In this document: positions 26,992-35,986 of the stretch, piece after piece
Position numbering within the stretch: the first letter of the stretch is position 1
Layout of the letters: each line of letters opens with the position of its first letter
Source: Halomonas denitrificans
GTDB lineage: Bacteria; Pseudomonadota; Gammaproteobacteria; Xanthomonadales; Wenzhouxiangellaceae
Direction of reading: 5' to 3'
Length of the DNA stretch: 64,000 bases
Assembly: GCA_019800895.1 (NCBI GenBank)
Contig: JAHVKF010000003.1
Location: 951,228 to 1,015,227, forward strand
Notes under the pieces: generated by a model
Seen by the model: only the letters and a program-made list of their open reading frames with translations
What the model was told of the DNA's origin: nothing
Database searches by the model: none
Translations under genes and position numbers: made by a program

Positions 26992-27864
26992 TCAGTCGGT
27001 GTTCGTTTCGAGCTTGTCCTGCGTGCGGGTCTCGAAGTCTCCCGCATCGTGGCGCTCGCGCAGCTGCAGGGCCGGATCGCCGAAGCTCCGATTGACCATG
27101 CGCCCGCGCTGGACGGCGTCGCGGGCGTCGATGGTCTCGGCCCAGCGGACGACATTGGTGTATCCGTGGACCTGCAGGAACTTGGCGGCGTCGTAGAGCC
27201 GACCGAGCACCAGCTGCCCGTACCAGGGCCAGATCGCCATGTCGGCGATGCTGTACTCGCCGGCCATCCATTCGCGGTCGGCCAGGTGACGGTCCAGCAC
27301 GTCCAGCTGACGCTTGGCTTCCATCGCGAAGCGGTCGATGCAGTACTTGATCCTGACCGGTGCGTAGGAATAGAAATGGCCGAAGCCGCCGCCGAGGTAG
27401 GGCGCGGAGCCCATCTGCCAGAAGAGCCAATTCATGCACTCGGTGCGTTCGGCTGCGCCGGTCGGCACGAAGGCGCCGAACTTCTCGGCCAGGTACAGCA
27501 GGATGCTGCCGGATTCGAACACGCGGGTATGCGGTTCGGTCGAGCGATCGAGCAGGGCAGGAATCTTCGAGTTCGGGTTGATCTCGACAAAGCCGGATCC
27601 GAACTGGTCACCTTCGCCGATGTCGATCAGCCAGGCGTCGTACTCGGCGTCCGTGAATCCGCGCACCAACAATTCTTCGAACAGGACCGTCACCTTGACG
27701 CCGTTCGGCGTGGCGAGCGAGTAGAGCTGAAACGGATGCTCGCCGACCGGCAGGGTACTTTCGTGCGTTGCCCCCGCCGTCGGTCGGTTGATGTTGGCGA
27801 ACTTGCCGCCGTTGCCCTTTTCCCAGGTCCAGATGCTTGGCGGCGTGTAGTCGGTGTCGGTCAT
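26992..27864 (-). CDS. yghU: YghU-type glutathione S-transferase
   Basis: 290 aa from ATG 27864, matching E. coli YghU (288 aa). The N-terminal YTPPSIWTWEKGNGGKFANI and NRPTAGATH are specific to the YghU group, whose members bind two glutathiones and reduce disulfides or peroxides. The thioredoxin-like half (about 45-130) includes NSKIPALLD and ESGSILLYLA; the helical half follows. A longer in-frame start at 28026 overlaps the divergent threonine synthase and adds nothing conserved. Confidence 0.92.
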   Translation of the reverse strand: MTDTDYTPPSIWTWEKGNGGKFANINRPTAGATHESTLPVGEHPFQLYSLATPNGVKVTVLFEELLVRGFTDAEYDAWLIDIGEGDQFGSGFVEINPNSKIPALLDRSTEPHTRVFESGSILLYLAEKFGAFVPTGAAERTECMNWLFWQMGSAPYLGGGFGHFYSYAPVRIKYCIDRFAMEAKRQLDVLDRHLADREWMAGEYSIADMAIWPWYGQLVLGRLYDAAKFLQVHGYTNVVRWAETIDARDAVQRGRMVNRSFGDPALQLRERHDAGDFETRTQDKLETNTD

Positions 27865-28005
27865 GTCGGCAATGTCCAGCTGCGGGGAATCGAATCGGAC
27901 CGGAACACGCTCGCATTCCTTGCGTCCGGGTACGACAGGATACCGCCGGGTCCGGAGTACCCTGTGCTCGATCCGTCCGTCTTCCATTGCAAGGAACCGC
28001 GTTTC

Positions 28006-29160
28006 ATGAACCCGAACGTCACGCACCTGGAGTGCAGTCTCGAAGGGACCCGCTACGAGAAGGACCGGGTCTACCGCTTGTCCGAGGCCGGTCGGCCACT
28101 GCTGGTCCGCTACGACCTGGATCGCGTTCGCGGATCGGCGGACCGGGACGAGATGGCGGCCCGGGACGGCGGGTTCTGGAAATGGCGCGAGCTCCTGCCG
28201 CCGGCCGACGTCGAGGCCGCGCCCCGGCTGGGTGAAGTCGACACGCCGCTGATCGAGCTCGACCGCTCCCCGGGCGTGACCGTCAAGGACGAGGGACGCT
28301 TGCCGACCGGATCGTTCAAGGCGCGTGGCCTGGCGATGGCCGTGGCCATGGCCCGCGAATTCGGCATCGACAGGCTCTGCATGCCGTCGAACGGCAACGC
28401 CGGTGCCGCGCTGGCCAGCTACGCCACGCGGGCGGGATTGAAGTCGCTGGTCTATTGCCCCGCGGACACGCCGCGCATCAACATCGACGAAACGCGCTTC
28501 TGCGGTGCCGAGGTCGTCGAGATCGACGGCTACATCGACGACTGCGGCAAGAAGCTCGCCGAGCGGGCGAGTGCCGAGGGCTGGTTCGACGTGTCGACGC
28601 TGAAGGAGCCGTATCGTCTGGAAGGCAAGAAGACCATGGGCCTGGAGCTGGCGGCGCAGTGGAACTGGTCGCTGCCGGACGCGATCTTCTATCCGACCGG
28701 GGGCGGCACGGGCCTGATCGGCATGTGGAAGGCCTTTGCCGAGATGAAGGCCCTGGGCTGGATCGACGGCCCGCTGCCGAAGATGTTCGCCGTGCAGGCC
28801 GAGGGCTGTGCGCCGATGGTCCGGGCCTTCGATGCCGGCGAGCGCTTCGCCGACCGCTGGGAGGACGCCTCGACCTGCGCGGCCGGCATCCGGGTGCCGC
28901 AGGCCGTCGGCGACTTCCTGATCCTGGACGCGGTGCGCGAATCCGGCGGCGCGGCGCTGGCGGTCAGCGAAGCCGAGATCCGGTCGGGCTGGCGTGCGCT
29001 GGCGCGGGACGAAGGCGTTCTGGTCTGCCCGGAAGGCGCGGCGACCTTTGCCGCCTGGAAGTACGCGACCGAGTCCGGGTTGATCGAGCGCGGTGCGGAC
29101 AGCCTGCTGTTCAATTGCGCGACCGGCTTGAAGTATCCGCTGAGCGACGAGACGGCCTGA
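28006..29160 (+). CDS. thrC: Threonine synthase
   Basis: 384 aa. Converts O-phosphohomoserine to threonine with PLP. The PLP lysine is Lys105 in PTGSFKARG; SNGNAGAALASYA and the phosphate loop PTGGGTGLIG are typical. The N-terminal THLECSLEGTRYEKDRVY resembles the Cys-containing start of the fused/long ThrC class. Start ATG 28006; a much longer open frame upstream is antisense to yghU. It stands apart from hom and thrB, which are not in the window. Other PLP fold-II lyases are a lesser possibility. Confidence 0.85.
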   Translation: MNPNVTHLECSLEGTRYEKDRVYRLSEAGRPLLVRYDLDRVRGSADRDEMAARDGGFWKWRELLPPADVEAAPRLGEVDTPLIELDRSPGVTVKDEGRLPTGSFKARGLAMAVAMAREFGIDRLCMPSNGNAGAALASYATRAGLKSLVYCPADTPRINIDETRFCGAEVVEIDGYIDDCGKKLAERASAEGWFDVSTLKEPYRLEGKKTMGLELAAQWNWSLPDAIFYPTGGGTGLIGMWKAFAEMKALGWIDGPLPKMFAVQAEGCAPMVRAFDAGERFADRWEDASTCAAGIRVPQAVGDFLILDAVRESGGAALAVSEAEIRSGWRALARDEGVLVCPEGAATFAAWKYATESGLIERGADSLLFNCATGLKYPLSDETA

Positions 29161-29172
29161 ATCCCCGGGCCC

Positions 29173-29859
29173 TCAACGGCCGGTCGACCGCCGTGCGGTC
29201 GATTCGGCCCGCATCGCACGATACAGCGCCAGGTTCCACTCCGCGCCGGACAGGCCGGTGTGCTCGAGCGGATCATCGGTCTCCGGCTCGATCCCGAACC
29301 GTTCGGCGACCCTTGCATTCACCAGCGCCGGCACGCCGAGCCCGAAGGCCATGGACGGCAGGTCGAGTACGAAGTAGGTGTAGAGGTCCCGTACCGATGA
29401 CCCGTGCCGGTCGAGCAGTGCGTCGAGGAATGCCTGGTCGAACGGCGCGTTGTAGGCCGTCAGGATGAAGCGACGATGTTCGGCCTGCCGTTCGTGAACC
29501 TCCAGAATGCGCTGCACGGCCATCGCGGGCTCGACGGCGCCCAGCGCCTTCCAGCGCGTCTCGGAATAGCCGTTGATCGATCGTGCGATCTCCCCGGCGC
29601 GCTCGGGATGACGGGGATGGATGCGCAAGAACAGCCGGTCGAGTTCGGTGCCGTCCAGCGTGGTGTAGATCAGCCCGATGTCGATCATCTCGTGGTGACC
29701 CGGTTCGAGCCCGGTGGTCTCGACGTCTAGGATCGCCAGGCCCCAGACGTCGGGGGCGGCATCGGGCCAGGGCGTCTGGGCATGGAGGCCTCCGCAGAGC
29801 AGCAGGAGCAGCGAGGCGGCGAATTGCCGGGGGAACGGCTGTGTCGGGGTGCAGAACAT
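29173..29859 (-). CDS. Exported DnaQ-like (DEDDh) exonuclease homologue lacking the last Asp
   Basis: 228 aa from ATG 29859 with AAGGA 8 nt upstream; TTG 29892 is less likely. Residues 12-28 form a signal-peptide-like segment ending LHAQ. The exonuclease fold follows: ExoI DVETTGL (Asp45, Glu47), ExoII NAPFDQAFL, and ExoIII with His200 but Gly205 where DEDDh enzymes carry the last metal-binding Asp (HTGLSG). Activity is therefore doubtful unless the nearby Glu207 compensates. An exported DnaQ-fold protein is unusual. It converges on thrC with 12 bp between. Confidence 0.75.
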   Translation of the reverse strand: MFCTPTQPFPRQFAASLLLLLCGGLHAQTPWPDAAPDVWGLAILDVETTGLEPGHHEMIDIGLIYTTLDGTELDRLFLRIHPRHPERAGEIARSINGYSETRWKALGAVEPAMAVQRILEVHERQAEHRRFILTAYNAPFDQAFLDALLDRHGSSVRDLYTYFVLDLPSMAFGLGVPALVNARVAERFGIEPETDDPLEHTGLSGAEWNLALYRAMRAESTARRSTGR

Positions 29860-29907
29860 GGCTGGATCCTTAGATTCGGGCGGGAACCGCAAGAACAGCG
29901 TAGCGCG

Positions 29908-30780
29908 TCAGTCGAGCGTTCGACGCAGCGCCGGCGGGGGTGGGGCGTAGCGCAGGTCGTCGGTCGGCGGCGGCGTGCCGCGTTCCCTGCCGCACAGGCG
30001 GACGAAGGTCACCCGCATGCTCATCCACGGGTTCATCAGTTCGTCGTTGGTCGGCGCATCGACCCGGGTGCAGAGGACCTGGCCGTTCGGCAGCACGTGG
30101 ACGCCGCGTTGTTCGCCGACCACCGATCCCCAGGTCTCGCTGTAGGCCTGGACCGGCCCGACCCAGGGGTTCAGCCAGCCGCCGCCGAGCGGCAGTCCGC
30201 GGATCGGTGCACCGCTGCTCGTCCAGGGAACGGTCGAGGGCGGAGCCGCGTCGAAGGCGGGCGCCGCGCCGTCGTCCGCGTCCTCGTCGTCGGGCAGGGC
30301 GAGCGTCGTGATCTGCTGGCGCAATTCCTGCAGGCCGACGCTTGGGGGGTCGATGCCCGTTTCCCGGGCTTCGATGGGTGCTTCAGGAGTTTCTGCAGGC
30401 CGAGCGTCCTCCGTCGCCGCTGCAACCCGATCGGGTGGATTCTCTTCCGGCGCCGCGGACGGAGAATCCTGCTCCAGGGGTTCCGGCGGCGGCGTGGGCG
30501 CGGGTTCTGAATCCGGAACCGGATCGGTGCGCTCGACGGACTGCAGCGACACCACGACGATGTCGGGGTCCGGGACGGGGAGCGACGGCCGGTCGTCGAT
30601 CCACCACGCCAGCAGTACGACGGCCACTGCGTGCAGCGCCAGCGAGGCGATCGCGGCCGGCAGCGAGCGGCGGAGGCCTTTCGCGGCGCGGTGGTCCGCA
30701 GCTGCATCGCTCGAGGCGCCGTCGAGGGACGGCACCGCCGGTTCGGCGGGAGGAGTGGGGATCGGCTTGGAGGGCGGCAT
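29908..30780 (-). CDS. Pro-rich periplasmic protein with a TonB-like N-terminal anchor
   Basis: 290 aa. A cytoplasmic 38-residue Pro-rich start, one transmembrane helix at about 40-60 with Ser46 and His50 (S-x3-H, as in the TonB anchor that contacts ExbB/ExbD), a long Pro/Glu-rich spacer (about 65-145) as in TonB, then a C-terminal domain (about 190-290) with two cysteines (VLCTRVD and RLCGRERG). I do not see a TonB C-terminal domain. It could be a divergent energy transducer or simply a spanning protein. It is transcribed away from icd. Confidence 0.6.
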   Translation of the reverse strand: MPPSKPIPTPPAEPAVPSLDGASSDAAADHRAAKGLRRSLPAAIASLALHAVAVVLLAWWIDDRPSLPVPDPDIVVVSLQSVERTDPVPDSEPAPTPPPEPLEQDSPSAAPEENPPDRVAAATEDARPAETPEAPIEARETGIDPPSVGLQELRQQITTLALPDDEDADDGAAPAFDAAPPSTVPWTSSGAPIRGLPLGGGWLNPWVGPVQAYSETWGSVVGEQRGVHVLPNGQVLCTRVDAPTNDELMNPWMSMRVTFVRLCGRERGTPPPTDDLRYAPPPPALRRTLD

Positions 30781-30856
30781 GCCAGACCGGTCGCAGAACG
30801 GCAGTCGGTTACACTACGCGACTTGTCGTTTTTCATTGGTTAAGAGGACGCAACGC

Positions 30857-32110
30857 ATGGCCTACCAGCACATCAAGCTGCCGGATACCGGCACCCGGAT
30901 CACCGTCGAGGACAACGCGCTGAAAGTGCCGGACGATCCCATCCTCGGCTACATCGAGGGCGACGGCATCGGCGTCGACATCACGCCGGCCTGCCTCAAG
31001 GTCTGGGACGCCGCGGTCGAAAAGGCCTACGGGGGCAAGCGCAAGGTCCACTGGGCCGAACTCTACCTCGGCGAGAAGGCCGCCGGCATCTACGACGGTG
31101 ACTACTTCCCGGACGAAACGCTGGAAGCGATCAAGGACCTGAATGTGGCCATCAAGGGCCCGCTGACCACGCCGGTCGGCGAGGGCTTCCGGTCCCTGAA
31201 CGTCTCCCTGCGCCAGACGCTCGATCTCTACGCCTGCGTGCGTCCGGTCAAGTACTACTCGGGCGTGCCGTCGCCGCTGCGCAAGCCGGAGGACTTCGAC
31301 GTGGTCATCTTCCGCGAGAACACGGAAGACGTGTACTCCGGCATCGAGTTCGAGTCAGGCACGCCGGAGAACGCCAAGCTGGCGAAGTTCCTGCGCGAAG
31401 AAATGGGTGCGGACTTCTTCGAGGATGCGGGCCTCGGCGTCAAGCCGATCTCGGCCTTCGGCACCAAGCGGCTGGTCCGCAAGGCGATCCAGTACGCGAT
31501 CGACAACGACCGCGAGTCGGTCACGCTGGTGCACAAGGGCAACATCATGAAGTTCACCGAAGGCGCCTTCCGCAAGTGGGGCTACGAGGTGGCAGCCGAA
31601 GAATTCGGCGACGTGACGATCACCGAGGACGAGCTGTGGGAGAAGCACGACGGCAAGCGGCCCCAGGGCAAGATCGTCATCAAGGACCGGATCGCCGACA
31701 TCATGTTCCAGCTGCTGCAGCTGCGCCCGGCCGAATTCGACGTGCTGGCCACGATGAACCTGAACGGCGACTACCTGTCCGATGCGGCAGCGGCCTCGGT
31801 CGGCGGCATCGGGATCGCGCCGGGCGCCAACATGGCCGACAACGTGGCGGTGTTCGAGGCCACGCACGGCACGGCGCCGAAGTACGCGGGCCAGGACAAG
31901 GTCAATCCGTCGTCGTTGCTGTTCTCGGGCGTGATGATGTTCGACTACATCGGCTGGAGCGAAGTCGGCAGGATGATCGAGCGCGCCTTCGAGAAGGTAG
32001 TGGTCGGCGGCACCGTGACCTACGATTTCGCCCGCCAGCGCGACGACGCGACGGAAGTCTCGACGTCCGGCTTCGCCGACGCCCTGGTCGAAGCCATCCG
32101 CAACGGCTGA
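30857..32110 (+). CDS. icd: NADP-type isocitrate dehydrogenase
   Basis: 417 aa, the E. coli Icd length. Oxidatively decarboxylates isocitrate to 2-oxoglutarate. Substrate-binding [18 protein letters not shown] with the regulatory serine region, [14 protein letters not shown], the metal-binding DYLSDAAAA and the cofactor loop [12 protein letters not shown] are all present. The Lys and Tyr of the NADP site (KYAG) favour NADP over NAD. AAGAGG stands 9 nt before ATG 30857. A longer open frame upstream is antisense to the TonB-like gene. Confidence 0.96.
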   Translation: MAYQHIKLPDTGTRITVEDNALKVPDDPILGYIEGDGIGVDITPACLKVWDAAVEKAYGGKRKVHWAELYLGEKAAGIYDGDYFPDETLEAIKDLNVAIKGPLTTPVGEGFRSLNVSLRQTLDLYACVRPVKYYSGVPSPLRKPEDFDVVIFRENTEDVYSGIEFESGTPENAKLAKFLREEMGADFFEDAGLGVKPISAFGTKRLVRKAIQYAIDNDRESVTLVHKGNIMKFTEGAFRKWGYEVAAEEFGDVTITEDELWEKHDGKRPQGKIVIKDRIADIMFQLLQLRPAEFDVLATMNLNGDYLSDAAAASVGGIGIAPGANMADNVAVFEATHGTAPKYAGQDKVNPSSLLFSGVMMFDYIGWSEVGRMIERAFEKVVVGGTVTYDFARQRDDATEVSTSGFADALVEAIRNG

Positions 32111-32129
32111 GGCCGGTCGGCCTCCGACC

Positions 32130-32942
32130 ATGGGCTGGAGCGATGTCCGCGCTGCGCTCGCCGAGAGCGACCCGCAGACCAAGTGCCTGCGGGTCGACCG
32201 CTTGTGGACCGCGGTCGCATCGGGGCGCTTCGTGCCCGTGGATCGCGCGAGAGAACCCGGCGCCGCGGACGCGGGCATCGAGGTGCCGTCCGTGGGTCGG
32301 CCCGATCGGCCGGTGCTGGTGCAGCCGTCGAAACTGGCCCGGCGAGGTCTCGGCAGCGTGGAGGGGCGGGTCGCCCTGGTCCATGCGGTCGCGCACATCG
32401 AGTTCAATGCGATCAATCTCGCCCTCGACGCTGCGCTGCGCTTCACGGGCATGCCCGACGCGTTCTATCGCGACTGGTTGTCGGTGGCCTGGGACGAGGC
32501 GAGGCACTTCCGCATGCTGGAGGACCGGCTCCAGGCGCTCGGTGCGACCTACGGCGACCTCCCGGCCCATAACGGGTTGTGGGACATGGCCGAGAAGACC
32601 GCGCACGATGTCCTGGTCCGGATGGCGCTGGTTCCTCGTGTACTCGAGGCCCGGGGCCTGGACGTGACCCCGGGAATGATCGACCGACTGCGCGCGGTCG
32701 AGGATTCGGCCACGGTCGCGTGCCTGGAGACCATCCTCGACGAGGAAGTCCGTCACGTGGCCGTCGGCTCACGCTGGTTCCGGTTCTGCTGCGAGGGTCG
32801 CGGCGTCGAACCCGAGCCGACCTTCCGACGATTGTTGAAGGACTACTTCGGTGGCGCCTTGCGCGGTCCCTTCAATCATCCGGCGCGTCGCGAGGCCGGC
32901 TTCAGCGCGCCGGAACTCGAAGCCCTGGAGGCGATGGCATGA
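32130..32942 (+). CDS. DUF455 ferritin-like protein
   Basis: 270 aa. Helical protein with paired carboxylate/histidine motifs HIEFNAINLALD, WDEARHFRML and ILDEEVRHVAVG, which fit a four-helix di-iron carboxylate site (E, ExxH, E, ExxH). DUF455 proteins are distant relatives of MiaE-type and ferritin-like oxygenases; the substrate is unknown. It starts 19 nt after icd and may share its transcript. A 157-bp gap separates it from the FAD oxidoreductase. Confidence 0.82.
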   Translation: MGWSDVRAALAESDPQTKCLRVDRLWTAVASGRFVPVDRAREPGAADAGIEVPSVGRPDRPVLVQPSKLARRGLGSVEGRVALVHAVAHIEFNAINLALDAALRFTGMPDAFYRDWLSVAWDEARHFRMLEDRLQALGATYGDLPAHNGLWDMAEKTAHDVLVRMALVPRVLEARGLDVTPGMIDRLRAVEDSATVACLETILDEEVRHVAVGSRWFRFCCEGRGVEPEPTFRRLLKDYFGGALRGPFNHPARREAGFSAPELEALEAMA

Positions 32943-33099
32943 CCGTGTGCGGGAATCGAACGGCAGGCGCCATCCGACGTCCGGACCCCGGCACGTGCCC
33001 GCAGTGGACCGCTGCGCGTTCGGCGGGACGCACGGTCGACAGTCACCGCCGCGGAACGCCTTTCGATCGGTCTGAAGTCATTCGACCGGAGAGTGCAGG

Positions 33100-34083
33100 A
33101 TGAGCGACGCGAACCGCTACGACACGGTGGTCGTGGGCGCCGGTTGGGCCGGCCTGACCGCCGCCTCGAAGCTGGCCGAGGCCGGCCAGCGCGTGGTCGT
33201 GATCGAGAAGTCCCGCGGTCCCGGCGGCCGCAGCGCCACCCGCCGCGAAGGCAAGGCCCGCTTCGATCACGGTGCCCAGTATTTCACGGCTCGATCCGCC
33301 GCCTTCGGCCGCCAGGTGGCGGACTGGCGCGACGCCGGATGGATCGCGAAATGGACGCCGCGCCTGGCCGTGCTGGGCGACGAGCAGGCGCACACGGATC
33401 CCGAATCGGTCCAGCGCTTCGTGGCGCTGCCGGGCATGAACGGGATCTGCAGGCAGCTCGCCGCGTCGCTCGATTGCCGCTTCGAGACGCGGGTGAGCGC
33501 GGTGCGCTTCGCCGGCCACTGGACCGTCGAGCTCGGTGACCACATCGTCGAGGCCCGGCGTCTTCTGCTGACCGCGCCGCCGGCGCAGGCCGCCGAGCTT
33601 CTGGGTTCGGACCATCTCCTGCACGACGAGCTCGCCGGAGTGCTCTTCGAGCCCTGCATTGCGCTGATGGCCGCGTTCGAGGAGAAACTCGACGCGCGCT
33701 TCGACGCCGCCTTCGTCAACGACGACTCGCCGCTGCGCTGGATCGCGCGCGATTCCAGCAAGCCGGGCCGGGCGGGAGAATGCTGGGTTGCGCACGCGAC
33801 GGGCGAATGGTCCCGCCGCCGGCTCGAGGACGACACGGAAGGCCTGGCCGCCGAGCTCCTCGGGGAGCTCTGTCGCCGACTGGACGTGGCTCCGGAGCGG
33901 GTCCGTACCGCGCGGGCGCACCGGTGGCGCTACGCCCAGGTCGCCGAGGCACGGGACGACGGATTCCTGTCGGATCACGAGCAACGCCTGGCGGTGGCCG
34001 GAGACTGGCTGGCCGGCAGCCGGGTCGAAGGCGCCTGGACCAGCGGCCGAAAGGCAGCCGAGTGGCTCGCTGACCTCGCGTGA
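33100..34083 (+). CDS. Renalase-like FAD-dependent amine oxidase/oxidoreductase
   Basis: 327 aa. N-terminal FAD-binding VVVGAGWAGLTAASKLAEAG with EKSRGPGGRSATRR is the NAD(P)-binding Rossmann-like and amine-oxidase signature; a C-terminal FAD contact region (VAGDWLAGSRVEGAW) closes the fold. Length and motifs match small flavoproteins annotated as renalase-like or FAD-dependent oxidoreductase. Substrate unknown. Position behind the DUF455 gene may indicate a shared redox pathway, but the gap leaves this open. Confidence 0.8.
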   Translation: MSDANRYDTVVVGAGWAGLTAASKLAEAGQRVVVIEKSRGPGGRSATRREGKARFDHGAQYFTARSAAFGRQVADWRDAGWIAKWTPRLAVLGDEQAHTDPESVQRFVALPGMNGICRQLAASLDCRFETRVSAVRFAGHWTVELGDHIVEARRLLLTAPPAQAAELLGSDHLLHDELAGVLFEPCIALMAAFEEKLDARFDAAFVNDDSPLRWIARDSSKPGRAGECWVAHATGEWSRRRLEDDTEGLAAELLGELCRRLDVAPERVRTARAHRWRYAQVAEARDDGFLSDHEQRLAVAGDWLAGSRVEGAWTSGRKAAEWLADLA

Positions 34084-34149
34084 TCGAGTCCGTGGGCCGG
34101 ACCCGTCGATTCCCGGATACGGCGTTCCGGTGCATCCTCCCGCAGCAGG

Positions 34150-34155
34150 TAGACT
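34150..34155 (+). promoter_or_regulatory. -10 box 6 nt before folD
   Basis: TAGACT ends 6 nt before ATG 34162, the third case of this spacing in the window. No Shine-Dalgarno lies between. Confidence 0.45.
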
Positions 34156-34161
34156 AGCGCC

Positions 34162-35085
34162 ATGTCCGAAACCTCCTCCGAAACCGACTCTGCAGAAGGT
34201 GCCAAGGACGGCGCCGACAGCGGTCCGGTCGCGCAGCGGCTCGACGGCCGCGCGGTGGCCGACCGGCTGATCGAGAACGTCGCCCAGGCGGTTCGCCAGT
34301 CGACCGGCAAGGGCCGGCGGCCGCCGGGCCTGGCCGTGGTCCTGGTCGGCGACGATCCCGCCTCCGACATCTACGTCGGCAACAAGGTCAAGGCCTGCGA
34401 ACGCGCCGGCCTGGTCTCGCGCGACTACCGCCTGCCGCACGGCACCGACCAGAACAGCCTGCTGGCCCTGATCGACGACCTGAACGACGACGACGAGGTC
34501 GACGGCATCCTGGTCCAGCTTCCGCTTCCCGCGCACATGGACGAGCTGGAGGTCACGCGACGGATCGACGCGGCCAAGGACGTCGACGGCTTCCATCCGT
34601 ACAACGTCGGTCGGCTCGCCCTTCGTGACCCGGGCGTCCGGCCGTGCACGCCGCGCGGGGTGATGACGCTACTCAATCACTATCGCCTGTCGCCGAAAGG
34701 GCGTCATGCGGTCATGGTCGGCGCGAGCAACATCGTCGGCAGACCGTTGGCCCTGGAGCTGCTCCTGGCCGGCGCGACCACCAGTGTCGCGCACCGGTTC
34801 ACGAACGACCTGGAGGGGCTGGTCAGGCAGGCGGACTACCTCTTCGTCGCGGTCGGCAAGCCCGGCATCGTCGACGCGGACTGGATTCGCGAAGGTGCCG
34901 TCGTGATCGATATCGGAATCCATCGGGGCGACGACGGCAGACTGCGCGGCGATCTCGATTTCGAGCGAGCCGCGCAGCGAGCCAGCTGGATCACGCCCGT
35001 GCCCGGCGGGGTCGGTCCGATGACCGTGGCGACGCTGATGCAGAACACCGCCGAGGCCGCCGGCCTGGTGGTCCGCGCGCCATGA
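34162..35085 (+). CDS. folD: Bifunctional methylenetetrahydrofolate dehydrogenase/cyclohydrolase
   Basis: 307 aa, about 20 longer than usual because of an acidic N-terminal extension ([13 protein letters not shown]...). The catalytic Tyr-x3-Lys is YVGNK, and the NADP-binding [16 protein letters not shown] and the C-terminal [16 protein letters not shown] are diagnostic. Interconverts 5,10-methylene- and 10-formyl-tetrahydrofolate. If the mRNA is leaderless (see the -10 box), the N-terminal extension is part of the real start. Confidence 0.95.
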   Translation: MSETSSETDSAEGAKDGADSGPVAQRLDGRAVADRLIENVAQAVRQSTGKGRRPPGLAVVLVGDDPASDIYVGNKVKACERAGLVSRDYRLPHGTDQNSLLALIDDLNDDDEVDGILVQLPLPAHMDELEVTRRIDAAKDVDGFHPYNVGRLALRDPGVRPCTPRGVMTLLNHYRLSPKGRHAVMVGASNIVGRPLALELLLAGATTSVAHRFTNDLEGLVRQADYLFVAVGKPGIVDADWIREGAVVIDIGIHRGDDGRLRGDLDFERAAQRASWITPVPGGVGPMTVATLMQNTAEAAGLVVRAP

Positions 35086-35103
35086 CGACCTCGTGAACAC
35101 GCC

Positions 35104-35982
35104 ATGATTCGGTCGACTCCACGGACCGCGCCGGCGCGTGCTCCCGCGCTTCTCGCGCTGGCCCTGCTGCTGCCCGGTTGCGGCGCGTTGATCGACCGGG
35201 CCACCGACAGCTTCACCGCGGACCTCGAACGCGCAGTGGTCAACTACGACGAGCCCTCGGTCGTCGAGCGGGGCCTGCCGACGTTCCTGCTGATCCTCGA
35301 GGCGCGGGTGGAAGCCGATCCGCGGAATGCCGCGACCCGGTTGAGCGTGGCCGAACTGACCAGCACCTACGCCGGCCTGTTCGTCGAGGAGCCCGATCGA
35401 CGGCGGCGGTTGACGGAGCGAGCCCTGCGGCACGCGCGCGCCGGGGCCTGCGAAGCGGTCCCCGGGCTGTGCGGCATCGACGACGGCGACTTCGAGGACT
35501 TCGAGCGCCGACTGGGGGAACTCTCGGACAAGGCCGTGGACGAAGCCTACGTGCTCGGCACGGTCTGGGCGTCGTGGATTGCGGCCTCGAGCGACGATTT
35601 CCGGGCGCTGGCCGACCTGCCGCGCGTCGAGGCGCTTCTGAGTTGGGTCGCCGAGCGGGACCCGGTGCACGACGACGGGGCGGTCTGGTTGTATCTGGCG
35701 GTGCTGAATTCGCAGCGCCCTCCGGCGGCCGGCGGCCGGCCGGACCTGGCGCGCGAGCAGTTCGAGCGAGCGCGGCAGGTCTCCGAGGGCCGAAATCTCC
35801 TGATCCCGGTGCTGATGGCCGACGAGTACGCGCGCCTGGTGTTCGATCGGGACCTGTTCGTCGAGCTGCTGGAAGGGGTGCGCGCCGCGGACCCGGATCG
35901 AGAGGGCTATGTACTCGCCAATCGCATTGCCCTCGAACGCGCCGAACGGCTACTTGAACAAACGTCGAGAATTTTCGATTAA
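35104..35982 (+). CDS. TRAP transporter-associated lipoprotein TatT
   Basis: 292 aa. Lipoprotein signal with lipobox LLPGC (Cys26), then an all-helical TPR-like protein. The segment VVNYDEPSVVERGLPTFLLILEA and later WLYLAVLNSQRPPAAGG fit the TatT family, trimeric lipoproteins encoded with TRAP-T transporters and thought to work with the P component. Here it is directly followed by TRAP P, small and large membrane genes, giving the full T-P-M-L set. Confidence 0.87.
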   Translation: MIRSTPRTAPARAPALLALALLLPGCGALIDRATDSFTADLERAVVNYDEPSVVERGLPTFLLILEARVEADPRNAATRLSVAELTSTYAGLFVEEPDRRRRLTERALRHARAGACEAVPGLCGIDDGDFEDFERRLGELSDKAVDEAYVLGTVWASWIAASSDDFRALADLPRVEALLSWVAERDPVHDDGAVWLYLAVLNSQRPPAAGGRPDLAREQFERARQVSEGRNLLIPVLMADEYARLVFDRDLFVELLEGVRAADPDREGYVLANRIALERAERLLEQTSRIFD

Positions 35983-35986
35983 GACC

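Noticed and set aside
27049..28005. N-terminal extension of threonine synthase
   Set aside because: The open frame continues upstream but lies antisense to the well-supported YghU-type gene; ATG 28006 gives the family's normal start.
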